This document shows, piece after piece, positions 11,501-22,624 of a stretch of 64,000 nucleotides of DNA. The notes beneath the pieces are model-generated. The model did no database searches. It was not told where the DNA came from and saw only the letters and a program-made list of their open reading frames with translations. A program made the translations under genes and the position numbers. Each line of letters opens with the position of its first letter. Position 1 is the first letter of the stretch. The stretch lies in assembly GCA_000711775.1 (NCBI GenBank), contig ARYC01017591.1, positions 1 to 64,000 of the forward strand, in the 5' to 3' direction. This stretch comes from Oxytricha trifallax. Its lineage: Eukaryota; Ciliophora; Spirotrichea; Sporadotrichida; Oxytrichidae.

Positions 11501-11960
11501 GCAGTTACATCTAGAGGCTATGATACCACGGATTTACTCTTATGGCTGTGCTTGATCTTCTTTGGCTTTTTGTTATTTATATACTTTCTCACATACTACT
11601 TAAAATCAAAAGTTTTATTATAACCTGCAAAATCCGCCTGCTACAGCAGCATTTTCAAGTTATAGTTATTTTATTGCAGAAATTCTTTAGCGCGGTTGAT
11701 TTTAGCGCTGTCTTGCGCATTTTAATACTCAAACTTAATGCCCTTGGCTTTAAAATTTTCTTCAAAATTTCCATTGGCTTGATGATTTTCAAAAATCCAA
11801 TCTGAGTTTGACTAATCGGGTGCCTCCTGCGGCACTTGCAAATCATTTATACCTTCTAAATAGAAGATAATATCGAAGATTTAAGCTTACCAGCACTCGC
11901 ATTCAAAAGTTATTGAAGGTCGATTTCAGAGGTTTTCTAAAATCCAGTGGCTGGATTCAT
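8554..11960 (-). pseudogene. Giant SecA-like DEAD ATPase (about 1130 aa), two lesions
   Basis: The protein probably starts MNPATGFQKTSEIDL at 11960, needs a frame change near 11885, then reads open to TGA 8554-8556 except for one internal TGA at 8731-8733. The N-terminal half is a helical region of no recognised family. The motor half shows a Walker-A-like HFGIGNGKT (about 10226-10252), an Asp/Glu box NEYDWILFDGS, then EPQGRGTDIQ, GGLYLI and EEQIIGRIGR (about 9360-9500). GRGTDI, GGL and QxxGRxGR in this order are the hallmark of the SecA helicase-C half. The tail is Gln/Ser/Lys-rich coiled coil. SecA-like proteins are known in ciliates, but as part of a transposon-like cluster this is, to my knowledge, unusual. 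Confidence 0.85.
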
Positions 11961-12505
11961 CTGATTTATGCTTAATTTTAATGATTAATTCGACTGGATT
12001 TTACTATTAAACCACTGGATTATTAAAATTTCGACTGGATTATTGATCCTTAACTATATGAAAAAACACTCTTTTGCTTATATCCTCCGGATTTATAGCT
12101 GGCTCACTGCCAAACCAAGACAAATAATGATTATTCACTATAACTCATTAAACGAGTAGCTTAGAGTCGCCTGGAGGTGGGTGGTTGAATAGCTGTGATA
12201 AATTTTAGGAATTTTCAAGATGGGCGAAACCCAAAATTGGCTTTTTGAAAAAATGTCGAAATCCGCGGCAACTTTCGAAATTCAAACCTTTCCCCGTCCA
12301 TAACTGAATAATGGCCAGTAGAAATGTGAAGACGAGAATATCTAGAAGTTAATGGCACCCGAAATCGAAAATTTGGGTCTTCAGTTTTGACCCTAAAAAA
12401 TGCTTTTTGGCTTAAGCCAAAGCACTGGATTATAGGGGTCAGACCGGTATAATAGTATACCAATGTTGAAAAATCTCGAGAACGGCCTCGACAACCTACT
12501 GGATT
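11949..12505 (+). repeat. Cluster of CTGGATT motifs with a compositionally distinct block
   Basis: The motif ACTGGATT recurs at about 11993, 12013, 12033, 12424 and 12498, with a related TCCAGTGGCTGGATTC at 11943. Between them, about 12170-12470 is much richer in G+C than its surroundings, and an 82-codon standard-code frame runs on the minus strand (12215-12463). The block lies just beyond the SecA-like gene, so it may be the end region of that element; I recognise no protein. Confidence 0.5.
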
Positions 12506-12548
12506 TCAAACTGCTCTGAACTTAAAATTAAAAATCACACTAATCTAA

Positions 12549-13266
12549 TCATATTAATCTAATCATATTCAAACTTTGTAAGAGCCGTGATAGTGCCAAC
12601 CCTTCTTTTTGCATTCTCGAGATCGGCTCCCTCAAATTAAGTTAAATTCTGTCCTTATAAATTTCCTTATTTATCGATATACTTAAAACTTTTTATCAAC
12701 TTACAAATTCTATGTGTACATACGTATTGGGGTTTATGTTTGCTCATTCTTTAAATTTTAACCATCATGTGCGCTGTCCCTTATAATTCCAGATCTATTA
12801 AAAGAATTAACATTCTACTGATATAGTTTTTTCCTATAGTTTACTGGGACTACTATATTCTCTGCGATGACTAGCTAATTATTAGTACTGCTATATTAAT
12901 TTATTAATTTTGACTACTCATCGAATACATCTTAAAAATTCATATAGTAAAAATATATTTTATACTGCTCTAATTTCTATTTGTTAAATCTCCAGTCCTT
13001 TTAATTTCAACTTATCTGCTTAAGCTGCTTGACGGCTTCTTCCCAATTTTTTTAAATCTCTTATTATTTGGAGATTCACTACCAATTATAGAGGGCTCTT
13101 GTCCTGTAGTATTTTAATGATATAGTGCTAAAGTGTTCATAGTAATCTACTTGATTGGCTTAGATTTCTTGAATTTTAAACCTAATTTAGAAATTACTGC
13201 ATCGTCTTGCTAGGAAATGTGAGGCTACAGAATATTTTGATATTATTGAGGAAATTAATCGGACAT
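12549..13266 (-). CDS. Q/N/S-rich hypothetical protein with at least one IES or intron
   Basis: The protein starts MSDQFPQQYQNILQPHISQQ at 13266 and stays open through SKPIKQITMNTLALYH and GSESPNNKRFKKIGKKPSSS to about 12945. Coding then resumes in another frame (DVFDEQSKLINQYSS, NIVVPVNYRKKLYQ, SGIIRDSAHDGQNLKNEQ), which implies a small insert of length 3n+2 around 12930. Near 12650 frames change again, and two alternative C-termini are open, so the 3' end is unsure (12549-12634). No known domain; the basic KRFKKIGKKP patch could be a nuclear signal. Confidence 0.6.
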
Positions 13267-14290
13267 TAACCTAAAAATTAATATTTTTTATTTAAATATT
13301 AAATAGAAAATTAACTATAATTTTATTTTTGTTGCTCATGCTGTAAATATTGATAAAATACCAAACAATAGGAAATTATAAATTTTTAATAAATCAAAAC
13401 TGTTATTATTTTAATATTTGTAAATTATTACTTACATAGAGATAACTACATAGAAAAAAATGGGTTTAAAACTAAACAATGTTTTGAGTGCTTATGAGAT
13501 TACATAATTTTCATTTATAAAAAATATTCAAACTTATATCTACATCTGCGTTTTGATGAATCATAACTATATTTTAAGTAGAAATTCAATTCATTTAGTC
13601 ATTATCCCCATTAATATTGTAAAAAATGTAGATTTTAAACACTAATTGTTTCACTGTATAAAAATTTTTTATCTAACCTGACATAAATATCAATAAATTT
13701 ATGAAGCAAAAGTTGTTAATTAACTAGCAAATAATATAATTAAGCGAAGTTTTATAATTATATAGTGGCACTTATCAATTTATATAAAAGCATTTTTTCA
13801 ACTGTTTCAGAGAGGTTTTAGCATTATCATTTTTTTCTAACTTTAATATAAGTATAACATTGATATATAATATTTTGATCTTTTACTTATTGTTATCTAC
13901 AATTATTTTATTCCAAAATTTCATCATGATCGATATTATTGATTAAATTAATATTTTAGCAATAATGTTTTATAAGCATAATATTATGAATTTTTTTAGA
14001 AAATATTTATATCATAAAAATTCATTTTTTCAGTATAAATTAAATTTTTCAGTATGTTTTTAGATTATATTATGAAATTAGGTAAATATATTTATAAATT
14101 CTATGTAATTAAAGTATGCGAACATCGAATTATATTTGGAAATTCAAATAAGAAATCTTAAATAAATAAATAAATTGGGATAGAGTAAATAAAGTTTATC
14201 ATAATGTATAAAATATAAAATATTAATACTTTATAAAATATTTTGAAATTCAAATATTTTATTAATTTAATTAACCTTATAAAATATGTT
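13267..14290. other. AT-rich intergenic DNA
   Basis: About 1 kb with no supported gene on either strand; long runs of A and T and no repeats longer than simple AT patterns. Confidence 0.5.
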
Positions 14291-16156
14291 TCACATAAAT
14301 AAATCCGATTAAAACTAAAAATAATCTTAATATCTTTATTTAATAAATTTACTTATATTTCTATTTTTAAAGGATTTAATTCCTTATTTTTATTTTTGAT
14401 AATTAACATGCCTATGAGCTGGAGAAAGCATCTTCGAATTAAAAGGAGAAGATGATTGCTAACTTATTAAAGTTTATTACTTTTGCATTTATAAGCACTA
14501 TTCCTCAAGCTTTTATATATCCAGTTCAATTTCCATAAAGTCTATCTTAGGATAGCTTTTCTTATCAAACTCTATTTTCATAGCCAAATCTGTACATTTT
14601 AGCAAAGCCTGATACTTTTCTTTCATAAAAATGTTGTGTTTCAATAATACTTCTGGATTTTAATCAAAAGCATATTTAAAGACTTAGTCTATATTTTATT
14701 GTGAATAAATTGGTAAAAATCTAGTGAGATAGCAATCGGTATCTTCTTAGGATTTTTCTATTCTATGAATATTTTTGCCAAGCATTTCTTATTCTCTTAC
14801 TATGGTAAGTATCCTGTTATCAAAATCTTTAGTGTTTAGTTTCCCCATTTCTACCAAGTTTATTTTCGCATCAAGTTTGTAGATGAAATTATCCAACTTA
14901 AATTACTCACTACTTAGTTTATTAAAGTTTTCGCTTATCTATTGAATTTTTTGGTTTTACTATGAGACTGTAACTTCAAAACTATCTATTTTGCTCTATG
15001 TTAAAATCCACGCATTTTTCATCTCTTATTTGGATTCACTAACACTATTCATAATTTAATCTGTAAATTATGAAATCTCTAATTTTTAGCTGTTAAACAA
15101 CTTATTAAAATTTTCAAAGCTAGTTGCGAAAGTTTTTCTTTCTTAATCCATTATATCAAATTTACGATCAAGAGACATTACAATTGCCGAAAGCCTGTCT
15201 AATTCATCTTTCATTTTTACATCTCTCACTCTGTGAATTTATTCCTAATTGAAGAAAATTAAAACCAAGAACATTTTTGAGGTCAAAATTAATCACAAAT
15301 ATGGCAAGTAAAATGAGTGAAAAACTTACATTTTATTCTATAGCTAGACTATGGTTATCACCTTTCTAATTATGTCTTGTCGTCTTGCTAATAATAATCT
15401 CACACTCATCTAACTTTCTCTCCATTTAGTCTTAAATCTTTTCCATTTTACCAATGCTCTCTTTTCCTTAGATTGATCTTTTCACAAATTTAATTAATTA
15501 AATAGTAACTAATTACATCTTTAATCTATAATTGATAATAATAACTGATACTATACCTAATTATTATTTAAAAAATGGTTCTATCATGGAAAGTACCATT
15601 TTTCTAATTCTGGTTTCAAAAGCAAACCAATAGGGGCTTGAATCGAAAATATCATCATTAAATTAGCCATTAGCTCCTAACATCATAGAAGTTGATGATA
15701 TATTAGGATGATGCAGATGTGGTAAAAAAGCACTGCTGCCATTTCTTGCAGCCATTGGAGTACCCAAGGCATACTAACCAGAGGGGTTTTGGGGTTGGGG
15801 TGATGTTTGTTACAAATTTAGAATCAGAGTTTAGGAGGAATCTCGAGATTATGGATGTTGATGCTAATAAGGTAAAGTTGATATTGTTTTCCGACGAAGG
15901 GCATCTTAAAATTATTAATTTTGTTAGTATTCTTGTTAAAGTTTGCTAATAGAGGTTTAAGAGTCTTATTATAGTCGAAATAATATAGTTGAGTAATATA
16001 TACTTTAAGATGAAAATATTAAATTAAATTATACTAACTTAAGTTATTAGGATCAACAGCTGCAAAATTGAATTGTCCATCATTGGAAGTTAAAGGTGTT
16101 TATGAATTTATTTATTAAACCTAATTTTCATGTTTCAAAGGTGAATATTGATACAT
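14291..16156 (-). CDS. Glutamine-rich coiled-coil protein with introns
   Basis: The protein starts MYQYSPLKHENQVQQ at 16156. The first 150 residues are Q/S/N-rich (QHQHPQSRDSSQTL, QQTSPQPQNPSGQYALGTPM), then a compact piece (DDIFDSSPYWFAFETRIRKM), then long coiled coil (KMEKIQDQMERKLDECEI, VRDVKMKDELDRLSAIVM, KIQQISENFNKLSSEQFKLD, MGKLNTKDFDNRILTIVREQ). An 85-bp intron is clear at 15245-15329 (GTAAGT...TTAG), and another probably lies near 15480-15560. The last convincing residues are near 14405; the frame stays open to TGA 14291-14293, so the true stop may be reached through another MDS. No family recognised; it could be a cytoskeletal or basal-body protein. Confidence 0.7.
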
Positions 16157-16609
16157 AAAATCTAATATAATTAATATGAATAAATGCATTTGCTTGGTGA
16201 TAAATCATTAGAATATATATTAATAAATTCAAGAATATGAGGCAACTTCCTTCAATTCACTTTTCCTAGCATTTATTTTAAATTTGGACTCTGTGTATTT
16301 TTGTGAATTTGAATTATTATTTATTTATTCTCTTGAATCAGATGATTTACTCTAAAAGCTTTTTTATTGCATTTGACTGCTTCGAATTGAGTCCTATCTT
16401 TACATTTTTAATTTTTATAGTTTTAAAACGTTTTTAATTTAATTTTCTTAAGTAATCTTTAAATTATAAGACTATTTACTCCTACTATCCCAAATACATA
16501 ATTATACCTTATGATGCTACTTTGTAATGTGATTAATAGATAAATGTGCGATAAAATTAATTAACTATATTTGTTTAATTTACTAAAAATAGCTAAAGGT
16601 AAAAGATAG
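16157..16609. other. Intergenic DNA
   Basis: No coding signal seen; this should hold the promoter of the minus-strand gene ending its 5' side at 16156 and the 3' flank of the tRNA. Confidence 0.4.
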
Positions 16610-16680
16610 TGCGCCTGCCGGGAATTGAACCCGGGTCGCATCGATGGCAACGATGCATTCTACCTCTAAACCACAAGCGC
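16610..16680 (-). tRNA. tRNA-Gly (GCC)
   Basis: Reverse complement reads GCGCTTG (acceptor 5' strand), TGG-type D arm with GTTTAGAGGTAGAA, anticodon stem CATCG, loop TTGCCAT (anticodon GCC), CGATG, then T arm CCGGGTTCAATTCCCGG and acceptor 3' strand CAGGCGC with discriminator A. At 71 nt it is the usual length for tRNA-Gly. B box GGTTCAATTCC is intact. The CCA end is not encoded, as normal in eukaryotes, and no intron is present. Confidence 0.97.
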
Positions 16681-16972
16681 ATACTGAAGTACCTACCCAC
16701 TTAGTTTCCTTATAAATGAGACTAGGGAATCAAATATCAGCTTACTTATCGCACATTAAGAAAACGCAGATACTTTCATATAATAGAATTCATACAACAT
16801 TATTCAGAGTGGTGTGATTGGTATACAGATGTAAAAGCAATTTTTGAGATTTATCTGTGTGCTAATAAAACTGCGTTAAAGTTTTTATAGCAAAGAAATT
16901 TCAAAATAGGAAATTCTAGATAAATTAGAGAGGGAGAAAGAGTGTTAGCGAAAATGTTATAGACTAGTAGAA

Positions 16973-17408
16973 TCAAAAGCAAATAATTAAGTTTTATTTA
17001 ATTTACATTATCTAATTTATATCACTTACAATTAAATACTTATTTAATAATTTGAAAATATTAAGCATTTTAAAAAGATAAGAATATGTTGAATTGGTAT
17101 AGTGAAAGACTTTCATTATTATGAAACTTAAATTAACATTTTATTCATCCTAATTAACATCTAAACTTCGCGAAATCATTTCCTAAAACAGAGAGATTTT
17201 TTGAAACACATAGTAATTTGACTCCCTTTGATTTTCTCTATCACCTATATGATCTTGATTTACCATACTTATCTCATCAACTAACACAAACGTTTTGATA
17301 AAGTTTAAAAATATTTATTAAGTCTTACGTATCATCATCTCCCTCTTCACTTGCTTCGATCATAGTAGTTTGTGAATCGTCCTGAATATTTACAGCACTT
17401 CCATTCAT
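16973..17408 (-). CDS. Small hypothetical gene with one probable intron
   Basis: From ATG 17408 the frame reads MNGSAVNIQDDSQTTMIEAS followed by EEGDDDT, then GTAAGACTTAAT. After an insert of about 75 bp ending GATAAG it continues MVNQDHIGDRENQRESNYYV, FQKISLFQEMISRSL and DVNQDEQN. Codon choice and the acidic/Gln-rich composition look coding, but no domain is recognised. The frame then runs AT-rich to TGA 16973, so the true end may be nearer 17150. Confidence 0.4.
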
Positions 17409-18588
17409 CAATAAACTGTTGCTCACTAATTGCCTATTTATATAGAGTTTTATTTTTGCAATAATACAGCAAGGGTAATGTATAAATGCTCCTTATCGTG
17501 TGGAGATTAATTAGAGAAAATTTGAATATTTAAGTAGAAACTTATTAATAATCAAAAACTTAAATTTGTTATCATAATATTTTTAAAAAAAAACTAATAA
17601 TGTTAACGAGCTAACCTAAATTTTTTTTTAACATAGCTCTTAAAAATTATTTATCATTGATTTTAAACTAAATAAACTTTCATTTTTATTTACTTTTTAA
17701 TTATTTTTAATATATTATTTTTAATCCAATTATCATTGTTTGTTTTATCAACATTATTATTTATTGGTTAAATTTCCTATAAATTATAAATTAAGTTTAG
17801 ACTTTATAGATATAAGCAGTTTTTTTGAATATCATAGTTTAAATTATCTTTTTTATAGTTATTTCCTTATTTATGAAGATATGGTGAAATCATTTTTGAT
17901 TTATATGTTAAGTAAGTAAATAAAATGTTTGTATTCTTGATTATTTAATCATACTCTGGAAATTGTAAGTAATTTCTCTAAATAGCTTGACTTACATTTA
18001 TATCGAAGAGTAAGATAGCGATGGGTTAATTGAGGTATTTAAGGCTAAGAATTTATTTGTCATGCTCCTATATACAGATAATATTGTTAATATACTGTTC
18101 TTAAAATGAGAAAATGTAATTAATTTCTACTATATTTAGAGCCGAAGTGAGATAAAAATTAAAAATTCACTCTATGTATAAAGTTTCTTACATTTATCTC
18201 AGCACAATTTACTATAAACCAATTGATGTGCTTCTAAGGACCTGACTTTATTAAGTATAAGGAGTTAATTTATTAATATATAATATTATGATTAATTAAT
18301 AGTATCATTAAAAATCAATAAAAAATAAAACCCAAAGTATTGTGAGCTATTTTGAATATATTTGTAGATCTAGTTCGGAAACTCATTTATATTGATTTTG
18401 CAGCGTTCATTACTTTTCGTATAATTAAAGGTTGAGAAATTAATTATTAATTTTAATTCATTCTTCAAAATAAAATAAACTGAACTATTAACATTCTATA
18501 TATTAATTATTAAACAATGAAATATGAAAGTATTAGTTAAATTTCAAAATAAACAATAATTTGTATTTAAACTAGCTATAAATTAAAA
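17409..18588. other. AT-rich intergenic DNA
   Basis: Almost pure A/T over long stretches, no supported ORF, tRNA or large repeat. It contains the upstream region of the plus-strand coiled-coil gene at 18589. Confidence 0.5.
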
Positions 18589-21238
18589 ATGAGTCTCGGT
18601 CCTCAAGATGAAAGAACATCTATGCTCAAAACTATATAATCTTAGAAGTTTAGTAAGTAAATTTACTTTGATTTTACTATTCATGTATTTTTCATTGTTT
18701 GCATTGATTTTAAAGTTTCTCTTTCTAGATTAACCATCATAAGACATCTCATCAAGTATTGCAATGATGATGCGTTCAAACAATTTACAATCTTAAAATT
18801 TAATTGGAGGCGCTGGCAGCAATAATTTCTTAAGTGGCCAGTATAGACCCCAACAAATGAATGCTACTTTGCAAGATAATCGAAGTCAATTTATGTTTTC
18901 AAGAATTGGTGGGGCAGGTCAGCAACCTTTAACTACAGGAGGGTAAATAAGTGGAGCTCCTGTTGGTGCGGCGGGTATTGGATTGAATACTTAAATGTCG
19001 CAAGGTTTGACTTCATACTAACAAGTTAAATTTTAAGAAGAAATCAAAACTTTAAAGCATATCAGTAAGTTAACTGCATCTTAACAAAAACCTTACTTTT
19101 GTAGTTGATAAGTTAAGCAATAAATTGAAGGAATATCAGAATATGGTTCATTTACCAGATTCAGATTTCTAAAACCTTTTCATACCAGACCCATCCTTAC
19201 TCTAAGACTATCAATACAATGCTGACTTATCTGGGATATTATCTTCTCATTTGTTAAGTCCACTCTTCTTGGAGTATGAATCAACAACTAGACAATTAGA
19301 GAGAGACTTAAAAAATAGAAATCAGGAGTGTGCAAGACAGTCTGAAGAAATCGCTATGCTAGTTAAGGAAAACGAAGAAATTTCAACTAGACTTGAGCTT
19401 TAATAAAGAGAGTACTTAAAGATAGTCGAAGAAACGAGAGACAACGCTGATTTACTAGCAATGAGAACTGGTTCGCTAAAAAGTACAGACAATCAAGGAA
19501 CTGGAAATTAAGGTATGTCTATCAATGTTGACGAGGTGAAAGAGCTTAGAAGTAGAGTGCACTTGTTAACTGAAGAGAATCACGTGCTTTTTGAGTAGAT
19601 TACTCTTCTTAGATCTCACTATGATAAGTATAATGAAGAGGTTTCCGTCAAGATAACTGATGCAGATGCGAAATCACAATCTTTCGATTTCTTGTAGAAG
19701 GAGTTTTAAGTTGTTGCTAATGACAGAGATGAACTATTGAAAGCTTAACTATTTTTGGAGTAGAAACTTCAAGAAACTGTTCATTTGCTCTCAGTTGTTG
19801 AAGAAGAACGCAAAAACGATCAATCTGAGATGTAAAGAATGAGAGATTAACTTCAGATATTTTAAAAGGAATATGCTTTCTACAAAGATCACAGTGAGCG
19901 ATTGGAAGTCAAAACCAATTAAGAGTCTGACTAACTTTAATAGTAACTGAGAGAATTCTTTGAACGTGATAAAGATTGGACATTAAAGTGTGATTAACTT
20001 GAAAGAGAAAATCATGAACTACAATAGTTCAACAGACAGCTCTAAGTTGAAATGCAGCAACAAAAGAGAGACTTAAAGTAAATCATGGCTATAAATGACT
20101 AATTCCAGCTTCAAGCCCAACAGTTCAAGGATAGAGAAATGCAGTTCAATGAGCTTTCTAAAGAATATAGAGAAAAGCTTGAAGAATTAAAGTTTGAAAG
20201 AGAAAGAGTGGCAATGAAAGAAGAGTAATTTATGCGTTAGGTGACTAAACTTGAATCATAGCAAAAAAGTGAGGGCAAGAGACTACAGGAAAAGTATGAG
20301 ATCATGCTTCAGTCAAGATAGAGAGAAAATGAGCGAGCTTTATAAGAGCTGGAGAATAAACTCACAAAAGCTTAAGATGAGGGTGATGAGTACAGACGTA
20401 AGTATGAAAGATTGGAAAAGTAGTCATGGGAGTATAAACGATCACTAGATGATAACTCAAAGAAGGAAAACAAGCAAATTCAGCAATTTGAGAAAGTTAT
20501 TGAACAACTAAAAAATGAAATTAAAGAACGAGAAAGGGATCTTTCAAACTTTGAACTCAAAGAAGGCTATGAAAAGCAAACTCTTATTAGAGATGTGAAG
20601 GAATTAAAAGACTAGCTTTAGTAGCAATCAGATAAAATGAGTTCAATAATGAAAGAATTAGAAAATAGTCAGAGAGATTATCAAAGACTTAAGGATGAGA
20701 ATATTATACTCAAGGCTACAGTTTAAGAAACGGATAAGAGCAGAGAGCTTGTAGTGAGAGAAATATCAAACATAAAAGATGTTCAAGAATTAAATTAAGA
20801 AAAATTGATTTTTATATATTGTATTTAGTTCAAGAAGATAGGCTAAAAAGCGTGGAATCAAAGAAAGATGCCGAACTAAGAATGCAGGAGAAGTTAATTG
20901 AAGGCTTGAAGAGAGATAAAAAAGATCTTGAGGAAAGAATTGAAGAAATTTTAAGTAGACATGAAATTATTCAATCTAAAGCAGCTGAGGATCATCACAA
21001 TACAGTCAGCTATTTCGAGAATTTAGTGGCATAGCATAAAATACAGCTTTAAAAATTCACTTACCCGTAAGATAAATAATAGTGTTTTTAAATCAAATTA
21101 ATATAGTGAGAGGGATAGAGTAAATATCTGAGTGATACAGCAACGTTACAAATGAGATTAAATGACCAGATTCGATAAGATAAAACTTAAAATATAAACT
21201 ATTCTCATTCATAAGAACAACTATAACATAAAGAATGA
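18589..21238 (+). CDS. Large coiled-coil protein (about 830 aa)
   Basis: ATG 18589; exon 1 gives MSLGPQDERTSMLKTIQSQK. A 76-bp intron follows (18653-18728, GTAAGT...CTAG). Then comes a Gly/Ser/Gln-rich head (LIGGAGSNNFLSGQY, GAPVGAAGIGLNTQM), a short hydrophobic-acidic stretch (MVHLPDSDFQNLFIPDPSLL), and more than 550 residues of almost continuous coiled coil (LERDLKNRNQECARQSEEI, VKELRSRVHLLTEENHVL, KLIEGLKRDKKDLEERIEEI). A one-base frame slip sits at an A5 run (19086-19090) and a 14-bp IES interrupts the frame at 20804. The C-terminal 40 residues are in another frame after about 21060, so one more junction is unsolved. Likely a structural protein of the cytoskeleton or basal body; family not recognised. 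Confidence 0.82.
20804..20817 (+). other. IES of 14 bp, pointer ATTG
   Basis: ATTG occurs at 20804-20807 and 20818-20821. Removing one copy with the 10 bp between them changes the frame by two and joins QELNQEKL to YLVQEDRLKSVESKKDAEL in a continuous coiled coil. Confidence 0.85.
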
Positions 21239-21291
21239 TCATTATTTAGTTATTAATTTTTATAAATTAATTCGTATGCTTCATATTCATT

Positions 21292-21455
21292 TCATTCTTC
21301 CTGAGCTACAGATTCTTCCTTAAGTTCGTGATATGACTTTCTCTTTTCTGGGTGTCTTTTGATTTTTGTTAGTGGAATTCCAATAGTTGTACAGTTAACT
21401 ACTATGCTCTTAAAAACAATCCAAACGAACAATAAATCATTGAATATATACTTAA
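21292..21455 (-). CDS. C-terminal part of a small, possibly membrane-anchored protein
   Basis: An open frame ending in TGA 21292-21294 reads LLFVWIVFKSIVVNCTTIG, then PLTKIKRHPEKRKSYHELKE and ESVAQEE. One hydrophobic segment followed by a basic then acidic tail suggests a small membrane protein. No start codon is visible in frame, so the 5' MDS is missing or elsewhere. It overlaps nothing else and lies between the ends of two larger genes. Confidence 0.35.
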
Positions 21456-21514
21456 ATTTGTTAAATTAAGGTCAATAAATAAACTTCATAAATCATTATT
21501 CAAATAATCTTAAA

Positions 21515-22567
21515 TCATTAGTCTTAAGTGTCTTAAAGTTTCAAATCAACTAATTGCTCCTTTATTTCATTAACATTATCTTCCTGCTTTTTTAACTTAG
21601 TCTTATCAATCTTCACAAGCACAACTTCTGTTACAGCGTTTTCTATAAATTTTAATTAATAATCGCATCATGTGCTTACTTTTTTTGTGAAACTTATAGG
21701 TGTTAGGCAAGTCAAAAGCAATTTTTTGCATTAATTCAACTTCCACTTGAGGGTAATTTTCCTTAACATATTTCAAGATATATTTTGATGTTGATTCTTT
21801 GTGCAATGAGAACACTTTCCCTTTGCTTGCCTAAATATAAAAGAATTATAAGACTATCATAATAAATGATTTTAGTATTAAGAATATGATCATCTTAAGT
21901 ATACTTACATAAATAGCAGCACTTAGTAATTTCATATCAATTCCCTCATTATTTTTTGTGCCAAAAGGTGGGTTCATGACAACAGTGTCAAAATAGTCTT
22001 TGTATTTCTCTTCATTTTGGATATTCAGAAGATCGTAATTAAGTATCTCTATTTTATCAGAAAGCTCAGCATTATCTATGTTTTCCTAACAAATTGCTAG
22101 AGCGTTTGGGTCTACGTCAAAGCCTATCACTTTTCTATAAAAATGAGTTAAAATGAGATTATTTAGAGAAAAAGATAGATAATTAGCAAAGGAAAAGATA
22201 AATCACTTACTAAGTGTTAAAATATGATGAAGCTATAGAATACATCCCAGTGCCACAACAAAAATCTCCAACTATTTTATTTTCTAAAGCATCCTCCTCA
22301 AACTAAAAATATCAATTAGTTTAGTCATGTGATTCATTTACAAAGAATATTCTCTTAAATAAATCAAACTTATAGGACTACTATGTCATGTATGTTGTGA
22401 TTTAATATTTATTTTTTCAATCTTACATGGAGGATTTGAAAGAGATTTGCTGTGATATCTGGTGGTGTCATATACTGTTCAAGTTAGATATTTGGTTTGT
22501 CAAACTCTTCTACGTTAGACAAGTAAGACACGAAACTTTTCAGCTTGAAAGCCTTGCCACTTTACAT
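21515..22567 (-). CDS. METTL5: METTL5-like 18S rRNA N6-adenine methyltransferase
   Basis: Five exons, all introns GT...AG and in frame. In order: MQSGKAFKLKSFVSYLSNVE and LEQYMTPPDITANLFQILH (start 22567); FEEDALENKIVGDFCCGTGM (SAM-binding motif I, normally DLGCGxG); KVIGFDVDPNALAICQENID; DTVVMNPPFGTKNNEG (the NPPF catalytic motif of N6-adenine methyltransferases); IDMKLLSAAIY; VFSLHKESTSKYI; and FDLPNTYKFHKKK, which closely matches the end of the METTL5 fold. The C-terminus adds about 30 charged residues before TGA 21515-21517. Known: METTL5 with TRMT112 methylates one adenine of 18S rRNA. The gene appears to be a single uninterrupted MDS. Confidence 0.93.
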
Positions 22568-22592
22568 ATTATTTAATAATAATAATTTAATG

Positions 22593-22624
22593 GATACCCC
22601 CCACAATTCTGGAATTTTCGATCG
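22593..22624 (+). repeat. Left terminal inverted repeat of the hAT-like element
   Basis: Starts GATACCCCCCACAATTCTGG and ends in TTTTCGATCG; inverted partner at 24302-24333. Confidence 0.88.

Larger units (their letters stand above)
5825..11960. mobile_element. Putative TBE-like transposon carrying a SecA-like ATPase
   Basis: Three adjacent long ORFs, all using the Gln code and all with one or two inactivating lesions: a DD34E transposase (-), a protein related to the TBE 22-kDa protein (+) and a SecA-type helicase (-). The order and alternation of strands match the TBE plan, with a middle 22-kDa-type gene antiparallel to two flanking genes, convergent with one neighbour (93 bp gap to the ATPase) and divergent from the other (191 bp gap to the transposase). 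Shared decay suggests the genes arrived and died together. I could not find terminal inverted repeats; the limits given are only gene limits and the right end may extend to about 12550. Confidence 0.6.
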
